From M3007 sp964630705 (GTDB lineage Bacteria > Bacteroidota > Bacteroidia > Chitinophagales > Saprospiraceae): a stretch of DNA of 43,009 bases. A program made the position numbers and the translations under genes. Location: contig CAZVZH010000012.1 in NCBI GenBank assembly GCA_964630705.1, forward strand, positions 1 through 43,009, read 5' to 3'. This document shows, in pieces, positions 1 through 8,352 of the stretch. The notes under the pieces were generated by a model. That model was not told the origin of the DNA and ran no database searches. It saw nothing but the letters and a program-made list of their open reading frames with translations. Numbering within the stretch: position 1 is the first letter of the stretch; every line of letters starts with the position of its first letter.

Positions 1-2
1 GC

Positions 3-152
3 TACGGCCACAGCTACTTCATGGAGAAGGCGAAGGCCCACGAGGAGCCGGAAGAGCTGTGGAAGGAGCTGGGCGCAGCCGGGTTCCTGGGTGTGCACCT
101 GTCCGAGGCCTACGGCGGTGGCGGCGGCACCATGAGCGACCTCGCCGTGGTC
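3..152 (+). CDS. acyl-CoA dehydrogenase, N-terminal fragment (probable chimeric contig end)
   Basis: About 50 in-frame codons read as the N-terminal domain of an acyl-CoA dehydrogenase: an ELWKELGAAGFLGVHLSEAYGGGGG stretch is split here as the ELWKELG...GFLGV..SE.YGGGG pattern typical of that family, and looks actinobacterial. GC is about 69% over bases 1-150 by my count, clearly higher than the sequence that follows. The reading frame runs on into lpxB sequence near base 153 with no stop, start or linker, and no natural protein joins these two folds. I infer that this is foreign DNA joined by mis-assembly at the contig edge rather than a gene of this organism. The gene itself is cut at the left edge. 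Confidence 0.7.
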
Positions 153-1079
153 GGACTCGTTGAGGTGCTCAAACACTACAGCCTCTTCAAGCGCACGATG
201 GACCAGTTGCTCGTTGAGGTTCAGAGACGTCAACCCGCGGCCGTGATCGGTGTGGAGTATCCGGGTTTCAACCTCCGCATCGCCCGTTGGGCAAAACGAC
301 AAGGCCTACGGGTGATCTACTACATTTCGCCTCAAATTTGGGCCTGGCACAGTTCGAGGGCGCATGCTATCCGCCGGGATATCGACAAAATGCTGGTTAT
401 CCTGCCTTTCGAGCCCGATTTTTACCGCCGCTACGACCTGGAAGTCGAGTTTGTCGGGCACCCCTTGCTCGATGTGCCGCAGGTTGCTGAGGGCCGGGCA
501 GCAACTGAAAAAACGATCGCCATGCTGCCCGGTAGCCGCCGCCAGGAGATTCAGCGTATCCTGCCCAAAATGTTATCGGTGGCGCCTGATTTTCCCGACT
601 ACCAGTTTGTGATTGCCGCGGCCCCCGCTATTCCGGCAGATTTTTTTCAGCCCTACCTCAGCGCTCAAACGAACGTACGACTCCAGCAAGGCGGCGCTTA
701 TGATTTACTGCGACGGTCGCAAGCCGCTTTGGTAAAATCGGGTACCTCTACCTTGGAAGCCGCCTTGATCGGAACCCCGGAAGTCGTGTGCTATGCCGGC
801 AGCCCCCTGTCGTTTGCCATTGCAAAGCGGCTCGTTCAGGTGCCTTACATTTCGCTGGTAAACCTGATTCTCGACAAGCCTTTAGTCCGGGAGTTAATTC
901 AAGGTGAATTGAACCGGGAAAACCTTCGCCACGCATTGCGCGAAATTTTACAGCCCGAAACGGCAGCGCAACTCCAGGCCGGTTACCAGGAACTTCGGAA
1001 AAAACTTGGCGCCGGCGGCGCTTCGCAGCGGGCCGCGCACAGCATTGCCACATTTTTAAAGGGCGAAAAAAAAGCATGA
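153..1079 (+). CDS. lpxB: lipid-A-disaccharide synthase, 5'-truncated
   Basis: LpxB is the membrane-associated GT19 glycosyltransferase that joins UDP-2,3-diacylglucosamine and lipid X to form the lipid A disaccharide. About 308 residues are present of a usual ~370-380; the N-terminal ~70 are replaced by the foreign fragment upstream. Visible family motifs are GLVEVLKH at the left edge, YPGFNLRIARWAK, YYISPQIWAW, VILPFEPDFY, FVGHPLLD, LPGSRRQEI and KSGTSTLEAAL, the last close to the nucleotide-sugar site. The true start codon is outside the window or lost at the junction. The TGA stop lies inside the hairpin at 1066-1100. Identity is firm; only the 5' end is unreliable. Confidence 0.93.
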   Translation, partial: GLVEVLKHYSLFKRTMDQLLVEVQRRQPAAVIGVEYPGFNLRIARWAKRQGLRVIYYISPQIWAWHSSRAHAIRRDIDKMLVILPFEPDFYRRYDLEVEFVGHPLLDVPQVAEGRAATEKTIAMLPGSRRQEIQRILPKMLSVAPDFPDYQFVIAAAPAIPADFFQPYLSAQTNVRLQQGGAYDLLRRSQAALVKSGTSTLEAALIGTPEVVCYAGSPLSFAIAKRLVQVPYISLVNLILDKPLVRELIQGELNRENLRHALREILQPETAAQLQAGYQELRKKLGAGGASQRAAHSIATFLKGEKKA

Positions 1080-1100
1080 GCCGCGCAGGCGACTCATGCT
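1066..1100 (-). terminator. intrinsic terminator for the T9SS protein gene
   Basis: An 8-bp perfect stem, AGCATGAG (1073-1080) with CTCATGCT (1093-1100), is extended by three pairs after one mismatch. Read on the minus strand it is followed directly by eight U residues (A-run 1066-1073 on the plus strand). This is a textbook rho-independent terminator for the minus-strand gene ending at 1125. On the plus strand a T-run comes only about 10 nt after the stem, so termination of lpxB is less certain. The lpxB stop codon (1077-1079) is inside the stem. Confidence 0.7.
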
Positions 1101-1124
1101 CGGGGTAAGATTTTTTCCGGAAAA

Positions 1125-2966
1125 TTATTTCTGCACCACAAATTTCTTCGTCAGTGTGCCTTCTGCCGTAGCGATACGGACCAGATAAGCGCCGGAAGTC
1201 AGTTGCGACATCGGGAAGCTGAGGTTGTTCTCCGTCAGGCCTTCGCGGTCCTGAATAGTCAACACCCGGCCGGTCAAATCGGCGATGGTGATGGTGGCAT
1301 CGGTCGGCTTTTCAAAATTCACCGCCAGCTGGAGCGTTTCGCGCACCGGGTTGGGGAAAACTTTCATAGTCGACTCCGGCAGCGGTTTGTTGTCGGTGGT
1401 GCTCACCAGGCTGATTGCCATGCGGGCCACAGCGTTAACGTCTTCGCCAAAGCCGCCGGTGTACCACTGGTCGCTGTAGGTTAGCGTCGATACGAAATAC
1501 ATCGAAACGTCGTCGTTGAAAGCGTGGAAAGTCACATTGCTGGCGCCGGAGTAGCCCACCGCCAGGATGTACCGTGCGCCTTTGTCCAGTACGACGCCAG
1601 GGAGATTCGTATTAAAATCGAGCAAGGGTACGGTTTGCAGCTGGTAGTTTTGAACCGTATCGGGCGCCTCATAGCTGCCAACGCCTACCCAAACCAGGCT
1701 GCTGGAAAGGAAGTCCGCATCGTCGAAATTGGCGAAGTTCACATCGATCGTATCCACCACCCGGAACAGGAACACCGTAGCCTCCACATCGGTGATCGGC
1801 AGATCGTCGGCATTCGTGGTGAAGGAGATTTGCGCAACGGTGGCTTGGTATTTATCCAAGGTTCCGGCGCTCATGCGGTACAGGTTGCCCACATACCAGT
1901 CGCCGCCGCCGCTGGGGCGGTAGCCTTGTTCGGGGCCGTCTTCTTTCGAAAACAGGTTGTTGGTGACGTAGAAAGTGTTCTGAAAATTATTGTTGGCGGG
2001 GCGAAGGTCCACCGAGTCCGCTTTAACCGAATATTTGATCCGGTATTCGCCTTCCGGAAGTTCCGGAGCATACTGGTTGGGCAACGCGAAGAAACTGTCC
2101 GTTACACCCGGCGCCAGCGAGGGGATCAGGATGCTGTCGGCAAACAGTTGTTCGTCGGTGTCGGTCGTTACTTGCACTTTCAGCAAAATATTGGTTTGGG
2201 CAACAGTACCGCGGTTCGACAATTCAGCCGAAAAGCCGAAGGTGTCGGTAGCGATCTGAGAAACCGGTTGCGCCACGCTCGAGGGCGGGAAGAAGTACAC
2301 GCCAATGCCTACATCGTGCTTCGGAGTGGGGTTTTCACCAAAAATGGCGATATCGTCGAGGTTCCACTGGTACTCGTAATTGCCCGTCCATTGCCATTGA
2401 ACATACACCGTCGCCTGGTTGGCGGCCACATCGGAAATGTTGATGATGGGCACTTCCGGGTTGTCGGACCAACGAACCGACGTAGTCAGGCCAGGGAAAA
2501 TGGTGTAATTCGTCCAGTTGACTTTGTCCGTACTTACACGCAAGATAGCGCCCACGTCGGCGCCAACGGTGTACACGCCAATGTGGGTTTGAAACGTGAT
2601 AAATACCTCATTTTTCCCGGCGCAGTTGATGGCGGAGGTGGTCAATTGGGAGATGTGGTTGTTGGGGATGTTACCATACTCATCGGAATCAACGGTGACA
2701 AAGCCATTGGTTGCCGTAGTAGCCTGAAACGGCACCTGGGCGTTCAAGGCGTCATCCCAAACGCTGGGGCAACCCGTTTGGCCATTGCCAGCAGCGGGGT
2801 CGTTGCACCAGGTCCAGAGGGCGCCCTGATTGGAGGCGTCGGCATTGGTCCATCCCATGGGAATACCGCCGGCAAAGTCCTGCGTCCAAAACGGCGTTTG
2901 CGCCAAAACGGAACTACCGATCAGCAGCAGGGTAAAAAGAGTGCTTGTTAGGCGTAGTTGCTTCAT
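1125..2966 (-). CDS. T9SS type A sorting domain-containing secreted protein
   Basis: A 613-residue exported protein. A signal peptide (MKQLRLTSTLFTLLLIGSSVLAQ) is split here as MKQLRL + hydrophobic core + VLAQ. A ~190-residue region follows (QDFAGGIPMGWTN start, WNLDDIAIFGE end) that resembles choice-of-anchor J/MAM-like adhesive beta domains, then a CARDB-like region with SNRGTVAQTNILLKV, then a region without a clear family. The last ~80 residues carry a type A T9SS C-terminal domain: VFPNPV, then ITIADLTGRV, then SGAYLVRI, ending KKFVVQK. I infer secretion across the outer membrane by T9SS with CTD cleavage and surface attachment. No catalytic motif was seen, so a binding or adhesive role is likely but unproven. 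Monocistronic, with its own promoter-like box and terminator. Confidence 0.85.
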   Translation of the reverse strand: MKQLRLTSTLFTLLLIGSSVLAQTPFWTQDFAGGIPMGWTNADASNQGALWTWCNDPAAGNGQTGCPSVWDDALNAQVPFQATTATNGFVTVDSDEYGNIPNNHISQLTTSAINCAGKNEVFITFQTHIGVYTVGADVGAILRVSTDKVNWTNYTIFPGLTTSVRWSDNPEVPIINISDVAANQATVYVQWQWTGNYEYQWNLDDIAIFGENPTPKHDVGIGVYFFPPSSVAQPVSQIATDTFGFSAELSNRGTVAQTNILLKVQVTTDTDEQLFADSILIPSLAPGVTDSFFALPNQYAPELPEGEYRIKYSVKADSVDLRPANNNFQNTFYVTNNLFSKEDGPEQGYRPSGGGDWYVGNLYRMSAGTLDKYQATVAQISFTTNADDLPITDVEATVFLFRVVDTIDVNFANFDDADFLSSSLVWVGVGSYEAPDTVQNYQLQTVPLLDFNTNLPGVVLDKGARYILAVGYSGASNVTFHAFNDDVSMYFVSTLTYSDQWYTGGFGEDVNAVARMAISLVSTTDNKPLPESTMKVFPNPVRETLQLAVNFEKPTDATITIADLTGRVLTIQDREGLTENNLSFPMSQLTSGAYLVRIATAEGTLTKKFVVQK

Positions 2967-3004
2967 GTGTACATTTATTTGAGTGTAAAGAATAGAAACT
3001 TATT

Positions 3005-3012
3005 CAAAGGTA
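3005..3012 (-). promoter_or_regulatory. Bacteroidota -7 box (TACCTTTG) for the T9SS protein gene
   Basis: On the minus strand TACCTTTG fits the Bacteroidota consensus TAnnTTTG and lies 38 nt upstream of the ATG at 2966. No TTG is seen at the expected -33 distance, so support rests on the -7 box and position only. Confidence 0.4.
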
Positions 3013-3034
3013 GGCTGCGACGCGCCAGTCTGCG

Positions 3035-3071
3035 GGAAAAATGCTGCAAATGGTATGGAATTAGCAGCATT
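3035..3071 (-). terminator. probable intrinsic terminator of glnS
   Basis: A perfect 8-bp inverted repeat, AATGCTGC (3040-3047) and GCAGCATT (3064-3071), has a 16-nt loop. On the minus strand it lies 30 nt past the glnS stop and its arm runs into a short U tract (five T including the stem end). The stem is modest and the loop long, so strength is uncertain. Confidence 0.5.
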
Positions 3072-3101
3072 CGGTGGAATAAACCAGTTGTTTGGAGCAG
3101 C

Positions 3102-4787
3102 TTAAACTTGTTTGGCTACTTCCTTCGCCCAGGTATCTTTCAGCGTCACCGTCCGGTTAAAAACCGGTTTGTGCGGACGGCTATCCGGGTCTACGCAGAA
3201 ATATCCCAAGCGTGTAAACTGAAAGGAATCACCCGGTTGAACTTCGAGCAAAGCAGGTTCTACAAGGGCTGTGGAGATGGATTCCAACGATTGCGGATGA
3301 ATAGCTTTTTTGAAATCCTCCTCCGCAGCCGGGTCTTCCACCTGAAAAAGGCGGTCGTACAACCGGACTTCGGCGGCTTGGCTGTGCGCAGCTGACAACC
3401 AGTGGATCACGCCTTTGACTTTCAGCCCGCTGGTATCCTGCCCGGAACGGCTTTCCGGAACATAGCGGCAATGAATTTCCCGAACCGTGCCGTCCTGGTT
3501 TTTCAACACTTGCTGGCATTCGATGATAAATGCCGATTTCAGGCGTACCATTCCGCCGGGCGAAAGCCGGAAATATTTGGGCGGCGGGTTTTCCATAAAA
3601 TCGTCCTGTTCGATGTACAACTCGCGGGTGAAAGCCAGTTGGCGGCTGCCGGCATCCGGGGCTTCCGGATTGTTTTCCGTTTCGAGCCATTCCACCTGGC
3701 CTTCCGGGTAGTTGGTTACGACGACTTTCAGCGGGTTGAGCACAGCGAAACGCCGCAAGGCGCGTTTGTTCAAATCTTCCCGGACGCAAAATTCCAGCAA
3801 ACTCACGTCGATGATATTTTCCCGCTTGGCCACGCCCACCCGGCGCGCAAACTCGCGCAGGCTTTCCGGGGTGTAGCCGCGGCGGCGCAGTCCGCTGATC
3901 GTGGGCATGCGGGGATCATCCCAGCCGCGCACAAAACCGTCGTTGACCAGTTGGAGCAACTTGCGTTTGCTCATCACCGTGTAGGTCAGGTTCAGCCGGG
4001 CAAATTCGTATTGGCGGGAAGGGAAAATATTCAACTGCTCGATACACCAGTCGTACAGCGCCCGGTGCGGAATAAACTCCAGGGTACAGATCGAATGCGT
4101 AATTTTTTCAATGCTGTCGCTCTGGCCGTGCGCCCAGTCGTACATGGGGTAAATATTCCAGTCGTCACCGGTACGGTGGTGGTGGGCGCGTTTGATGCGG
4201 TAGAGATAAGGGTCGCGCAGGTGCATGTTGGGCGAAGCCAGGTCAATTTTGGCGCGCAAGACACAGTGGCCGTCGGGGAATTCCCCATTTTTCATGCGCA
4301 CAAACAGCGCTTCGTTTTCTTCCGGACTTGTGTCGCGGTAGCGGTTCGGCGTGCCCGGCACGGTAGGGCTGCCTTTTTGCGCAGCAATTTCTTCCGGGCT
4401 GGAAAAATCCACATAAGCCTGGCCCTGGCGGATCAGTTGCAGGGCCCAGTCGTACAGTTGTTGAAAATAATCGGAAGCGTAACAAATCAGGTTGGGTTCG
4501 AAGCCCAGCCACCGGACGTCCGCCAGAATGCTGTCGACATATTCCTGTTCTTCAGCCGAGGGGTTGGTGTCGTCGTAGCGGAGGTTGCATTTGCCCCCAA
4601 ATTTTTGAGCCAGGCCAAAATTTAGGCAAATGGATTTGGCGTGGCCGATATGCAAATATCCGTTAGGTTCGGGTGGGAAGCGGGTTTGAATTGAGCTGTG
4701 TTTGCCGCTTTTCAGGTCGGCTTCGATGATTTCTTCAATAAAATTGAGCGCTTCGCCCGACTCCGGATTTTCTTTTTCAGTGTGCAT
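3102..4787 (-). CDS. glnS: glutamine--tRNA ligase
   Basis: Class I aminoacyl-tRNA synthetase that charges tRNA-Gln in the cytoplasm. 561 residues, the usual GlnRS length (~550-560). The N-terminal Rossmann domain shows RFPPEPNGYLHIGHAKS (HIGH at residues 46-49), and the PPEPNG form is typical of GlnRS rather than GluRS. The KMSKS equivalent is VMSKRKL near residue 270. The two C-terminal anticodon-binding beta barrels follow (FRLSPGGMVRLKSAF, then LGYFCVDPDS and FNRTVTLKDTWAK). The ATG at 4787 gives a normal N-terminus. Presence of GlnRS implies direct Gln-tRNA charging, so an amidotransferase route for Gln is not needed. Transcribed alone, from a promoter inside the inverted repeat at 4806-4868. 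Confidence 0.97.
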   Translation of the reverse strand: MHTEKENPESGEALNFIEEIIEADLKSGKHSSIQTRFPPEPNGYLHIGHAKSICLNFGLAQKFGGKCNLRYDDTNPSAEEQEYVDSILADVRWLGFEPNLICYASDYFQQLYDWALQLIRQGQAYVDFSSPEEIAAQKGSPTVPGTPNRYRDTSPEENEALFVRMKNGEFPDGHCVLRAKIDLASPNMHLRDPYLYRIKRAHHHRTGDDWNIYPMYDWAHGQSDSIEKITHSICTLEFIPHRALYDWCIEQLNIFPSRQYEFARLNLTYTVMSKRKLLQLVNDGFVRGWDDPRMPTISGLRRRGYTPESLREFARRVGVAKRENIIDVSLLEFCVREDLNKRALRRFAVLNPLKVVVTNYPEGQVEWLETENNPEAPDAGSRQLAFTRELYIEQDDFMENPPPKYFRLSPGGMVRLKSAFIIECQQVLKNQDGTVREIHCRYVPESRSGQDTSGLKVKGVIHWLSAAHSQAAEVRLYDRLFQVEDPAAEEDFKKAIHPQSLESISTALVEPALLEVQPGDSFQFTRLGYFCVDPDSRPHKPVFNRTVTLKDTWAKEVAKQV

Positions 4788-4805
4788 GCAGAAAGATAAT
4801 GGTGA

Positions 4806-4868
4806 AACGGGCGCAAAGATAAAAGAAGCAGACCATGGAGTTTGCGTTCTGTAATATTTGCGCCCGTT
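4806..4868. repeat. 12-bp perfect inverted repeat spanning the glnS promoter
   Basis: AACGGGCGCAAA (4806-4817) and TTTGCGCCCGTT (4857-4868) are perfect inverted copies separated by 39 nt, filling most of the gap between the fhs stop (4884) and the glnS start (4787). The left arm includes most of the glnS -7 box. It could act as an fhs terminator without a U-tract, an operator with two half-sites, or an inverted promoter duplication; the sequence alone does not decide. Confidence 0.6.
4814..4821 (-). promoter_or_regulatory. Bacteroidota -7 box (TATCTTTG) for glnS
   Basis: TATCTTTG on the minus strand matches TAnnTTTG, 26 nt upstream of the glnS ATG. No -33 TTG at consensus spacing. It overlaps the left arm of the inverted repeat 4806-4868. 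Confidence 0.45.
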
Positions 4869-4883
4869 CCAGCTTGTTTTTGT

Positions 4884-6560
4884 TCAAAACAGGCCGACTA
4901 CCTTTCCGGTTTCATCCAAATCAATTTTTTCCGCCGACGGCGCCTTGGGCAAGCCCGGCATGGTCATGATGGCGCCGCAGATCATCACGACAAACTCTGC
5001 GCCGGCGGCCAGCCGCACCTCCCGGATGTCGACGGTATGTCCGCTGGGAGCGCCCAGTTTCTTCGGATCAGTGGAAAAGGAGTACTGGGTTTTCGCCACG
5101 CATACCGGGTAATGGCCGTAGCCCTCTTCTTCCAGTTTTTTGATCTGGCGCCGAACGGCGGCGTCTGCGCTGATGTCTGCTGCGCCATAGATTTTGGTAG
5201 CGACAGCCTTCATTTTATCCCAAAGCGAAAGATTGTCTTCGTAGGCAAAGCGGAAATTGTTTTCGCTGTTTTCGATGGATTGGACCACTGCCTGGGCCAG
5301 GGCTTCCGCTCCTTTTCCGCCTTCTGCCCAGTGTTTTGAAACGACTACAGAAACCCCGTACGGCGCCAGTTTTTCCTGGAGCAAGGCGATCTCGGCGGCG
5401 GTGTCGAAGGTAAAATGATTGATCCCCACTACGCAAGGCAAGCCGAACACTTCCCGGATATTTTTGACGTGGCGCTCTACATTGACAATACCTTTGGCCA
5501 GCGCGTCGAGGTTTTCCCGGTTCAACTCCTCCAGGCTGGCGCCGCCGTGGTATTTCAGGGCGCGCAAAGTCGCCACCAGCACCACCGCATTTGGGCGCAA
5601 GCCGGCTTTCCGGCATTTGATATCCAGGAATTTTTCCGCCCCCAGGTCGGCGCCGAATCCGGCTTCCGTTACCACATAATCGGCGAGTTTCAGCGCGCTT
5701 TGCGTAGCGATTACCGAATTGCAGCCGTGGGCGATATTGGCAAACGGGCCGCCGTGGATAAAAGCGGGGGTGTGCTCCAGTGTCTGCACCAAATTGGGCT
5801 TGATAGCATCTTTCAGCAGTACGGCCATGGCGCCATGAGCATTCAGGTCGCGAGCACGAATAGGCTGCCGTTGGCTGTTGTAGGCCACGACAATATTGCC
5901 GAGCCGATCTTTCAGATCATTCAGCGAGGTGGCCAGGCAAAAAATGGCCATCACCTCCGAGGCTACTACGATATCAAAACCGTCTTGCCGGGGGTAACCG
6001 TTGGAAATGCCGCCCAGCGCAATCGTGATATCGCGCAGGGCGCGGTCGTTCATGTCGACCACGCGTTTCCAACTTACCCGGCGCACGTCGATATCGAGGG
6101 CGTTGCCCTGATGGATGTGGTTATCTAGCATAGCGGCCAGCAGGTTGTTGGCCAACCCGATAGCGCTGAAATCGCCGGTAAAATGGAGGTTAATATCTTC
6201 CATTGGGATCACCTGGGCATAGCCACCACCCGCAGCGCCGCCTTTCATGCCGAAAACCGGCCCCAGGCTGGGCTCGCGCAGGCAGATCATGGTTTTTTTG
6301 CCGATTCGACTCAGGGCGTCGCCCAAGCCGACGGTGGTGGTAGTTTTCCCTTCGCCTGCCGGCGTGGGACTAAGAGCAGTAACCAGAATCAGTTTGGCGG
6401 TATCGCGCCGGGGCAGACCGTCGAGGTAATCCAGGGCGACTTTGGCTTTGTAATGTCCGAAAGGTTCGAGCGCTTCGTCGGGGATGCCGAGTTTTTCAGC
6501 GGCGAGCGGGATGATGCGTTTTGGGGTCGCGCGTTGGGCGATTTCAATGTCCGAAAGCAT
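4884..6560 (-). CDS. fhs: formate--tetrahydrofolate ligase
   Basis: ATP-dependent synthesis of 10-formyl-THF from formate and THF, feeding one-carbon units to purine synthesis (purH lies ~8 kb away). The P-loop TPAGEGKTTTTVGLGDAL is near residues 65-80, followed by REPSLGPVFGMKGGAAGGGYAQVIPMEDINLHFTGD (only its landmarks GMKGGAAGGG and HFTGD are needed) and the C-terminal GFGADLGAEKF and GAIMTMPGLPKAP motifs. I chose the ATG at 6560, giving 558 residues (the family is ~556) and the expected N-terminus MLSDIEIAQ, preceded by an A/T-rich leader. An in-frame start at 6680 would add 40 non-conserved residues. No partner gene is adjacent. Confidence 0.96.
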   Translation of the reverse strand: MLSDIEIAQRATPKRIIPLAAEKLGIPDEALEPFGHYKAKVALDYLDGLPRRDTAKLILVTALSPTPAGEGKTTTTVGLGDALSRIGKKTMICLREPSLGPVFGMKGGAAGGGYAQVIPMEDINLHFTGDFSAIGLANNLLAAMLDNHIHQGNALDIDVRRVSWKRVVDMNDRALRDITIALGGISNGYPRQDGFDIVVASEVMAIFCLATSLNDLKDRLGNIVVAYNSQRQPIRARDLNAHGAMAVLLKDAIKPNLVQTLEHTPAFIHGGPFANIAHGCNSVIATQSALKLADYVVTEAGFGADLGAEKFLDIKCRKAGLRPNAVVLVATLRALKYHGGASLEELNRENLDALAKGIVNVERHVKNIREVFGLPCVVGINHFTFDTAAEIALLQEKLAPYGVSVVVSKHWAEGGKGAEALAQAVVQSIENSENNFRFAYEDNLSLWDKMKAVATKIYGAADISADAAVRRQIKKLEEEGYGHYPVCVAKTQYSFSTDPKKLGAPSGHTVDIREVRLAAGAEFVVMICGAIMTMPGLPKAPSAEKIDLDETGKVVGLF

Positions 6561-6865
6561 AATTTGATCAAATTTGTTAATGGCGGGGCCAAGATACAGC
6601 GCCAGGGCGTCGAAGTATTGGATTCCAGCCTTTTTTTCCGGAGTGCCGCAGCGGTGTTTTTGAAATGAGTCAACCGCCAATTTGCCCGGCCAAACGCCTT
6701 CGGGTATAGTTTTTGTTTAAAGTATTTGGCGGCCACCCGGCAAACAACTTAACTTGCGGTAAGGCTTAAAAATGCCGCTTGGGAATCGTATTCATCCTAC
6801 TTTTACCCGCTAATAACGCTTCAAATCCGTGCCGCAGGATTCGAGCCGGACATCTCAAAAACAGT
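6561..6865. other. 305-bp divergent intergenic region, no gene seen
   Basis: This lies between fhs (minus) and the unknown membrane protein (plus) and must hold both promoters. I see no exact TAnnTTTG box on either strand. CCGCCAA (6674-6680) and TTGGCGG (6726-6732) form a 7-bp inverted pair 45 nt apart. Both flanking genes can be extended into this region by in-frame codons (minus to 6680; plus from a TTG at 6779), but those extensions are not conserved-looking. Confidence 0.5.
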
Positions 6866-8323
6866 ATGATTATAACCGTGTACTTGCAGCTTAGGCGCAT
6901 GTTTGGGTTCCAGATTTTATTCCATCCAGGTTTTGGCGCAGGCATCCGAACCTGTTTGTTGATTGTTGGATCAGCGCTTGCAAATCTGGTTTTTGGTCAG
7001 AGCAATATTTCCTTTTCTTCAGATGGCTATACGCATCAGGCGGAGATCAGTTGGGGGATTAAGCACAACAATGCCGAATTCCGGGCAGACCGCGCCTTGT
7101 CTTTTGATCGCGCAGCGGACGGGACCTTTGACCTTGCCGTAAATTTTAAATTCAAATACGATTCTATTCCTGCCGATCAGGACCTGCTTTGGGGATTTCA
7201 ATTCGCCCAGAACGGAGGCCTGATCACGCCGGCAAGCAGTGAAAAAAAGTCGAGAAGTATGCGGCTGTTCCAGCGATTTCAACTGAACAGTATTGGAAGC
7301 GGCAGCTTAGTTATCAGTCCTAAAATTTGGAAACGCAGCAGGTCCGGGCAGTTTGAAGTGGTCGCCTTGGCGGCGCCCTTTAAGCTGGATTTCACAGTAC
7401 TGGAAGGCGATAAAATAAATCCGGAGGCGTCGACCCCGCTCCCAGAAAGCCCGCCGGTCAGCCCCATTCAAGGAAAAGAAATCCCGATTCCGGTTTCGGT
7501 TCAGGAATCGCATTCCGCACCGGAAATTGAGGAATACCGGGTGGCGATGGGCGCCGTGGATTCTACGGAAAAGATAAAAGCGCTGCTGGATTTTGTGGAC
7601 AAATACGCCCCGGACAAACCCAAGTCGCCGCTGGTGGCCGAGGCGATAAAAAATGTGCCGTTGGGTACCAGTTTGCCGCAAAACGCCGGCAAAGGCACCT
7701 ATTCCTACACTTTGAATTACGCGGTGAATCCGGTTATCGATAGTTCAAAAGTGCGCGGCTGGCAATGGGATTTGTCGCAGGAAGGCGCCGGCCGGTATCA
7801 GTTGACCCTGCGCGATTTAGGCGACTCGGTCCATCAATTCAGTATCACCGATATCGGGAAAAACGCTCCGTATAACCGTCCGAAAGAAATTCGCCCGTTC
7901 GATAAAATTCAAGTTCATTTGATCAAGGAAGACCGCAGTTCGTTCGTGCTGCGGTTTGCCGGCGGCACGCCGCCGTTCATTGTTTTTCTATCGCAAAATC
8001 GAATTCCCAAAGCCCGCTTTGTGGTCAATGCAACCGATACTTTGTGGTCGGTACAGAAAGACGCCTGCGTTTTGTGTAAAAATGGCCCGCATACGCTGGA
8101 AGTATACAACAGCGACTTCAGTACCCTTTTGCTGCGTATCGACAAGGGCATTCAGATTACCCGGATCAACTATTACCTGCTGGGAATTACCGGAATCGCT
8201 CTGTTGCTCCTGATTTACTTTCTATACAAACCGCTTACCCGTATCCGGCAACGGTATGTGTATGAAAAGACGCTCCGGGACATCGAAAACTGGGAAAAAC
8301 GAGATTCCGATTCATCGCGCTAA
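6866..8323 (+). CDS. unrecognised membrane-anchored extracytoplasmic protein in T9SS/PorP operon
   Basis: 485 residues, no family recognised. An N-terminal hydrophobic segment (TCLLIVGSALANLVFGQ) looks like a signal peptide or anchor. A ~140-residue beta-rich region follows, then a proline-rich linker (PLPESPPVSP), a helical stretch (STEKIKALLDFVDKYAPDKP), a second beta-rich region with GGTPPFIVFL (PKD/Ig-like flavour), one C-terminal membrane helix (YYLLGITGIALLLLIYFLY) and a ~30-residue basic/acidic tail. The ATG at 6866 has an A-rich leader; the ATG at 6899 is an alternative giving a shorter n-region. It is the first gene of an operon with a type B CTD protein and a PorP/SprF-family protein, so I infer a role in assembling or anchoring that secreted protein. 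The topology suggests an inner-membrane protein with a large periplasmic part. Confidence 0.7.
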   Translation: MIITVYLQLRRMFGFQILFHPGFGAGIRTCLLIVGSALANLVFGQSNISFSSDGYTHQAEISWGIKHNNAEFRADRALSFDRAADGTFDLAVNFKFKYDSIPADQDLLWGFQFAQNGGLITPASSEKKSRSMRLFQRFQLNSIGSGSLVISPKIWKRSRSGQFEVVALAAPFKLDFTVLEGDKINPEASTPLPESPPVSPIQGKEIPIPVSVQESHSAPEIEEYRVAMGAVDSTEKIKALLDFVDKYAPDKPKSPLVAEAIKNVPLGTSLPQNAGKGTYSYTLNYAVNPVIDSSKVRGWQWDLSQEGAGRYQLTLRDLGDSVHQFSITDIGKNAPYNRPKEIRPFDKIQVHLIKEDRSSFVLRFAGGTPPFIVFLSQNRIPKARFVVNATDTLWSVQKDACVLCKNGPHTLEVYNSDFSTLLLRIDKGIQITRINYYLLGITGIALLLLIYFLYKPLTRIRQRYVYEKTLRDIENWEKRDSDSSR

Positions 8324-8352
8324 TAAGTTCCTTGGATTAAATTTTTTATATC

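Noticed and set aside
21..1079. A single 352-residue fusion protein beginning at base 21
   Set aside because: The first ~44 codons belong to an acyl-CoA dehydrogenase and the rest to LpxB; the fusion has no biological precedent and sits at a contig edge.
1524..2951. 475-codon plus-strand open frame opposite the T9SS protein gene
   Set aside because: It mirrors codons of a clearly identified minus-strand gene with signal peptide and CTD; the translation has no recognisable domain.
3402..4625. 407-codon plus-strand open frame opposite glnS
   Set aside because: Shadow of a firmly identified glnS; low-complexity His/Phe/Val-rich product.
6561..6680. A 40-residue N-terminal extension of Fhs
   Set aside because: The ATG at 6560 gives the family's usual length and N-terminus.
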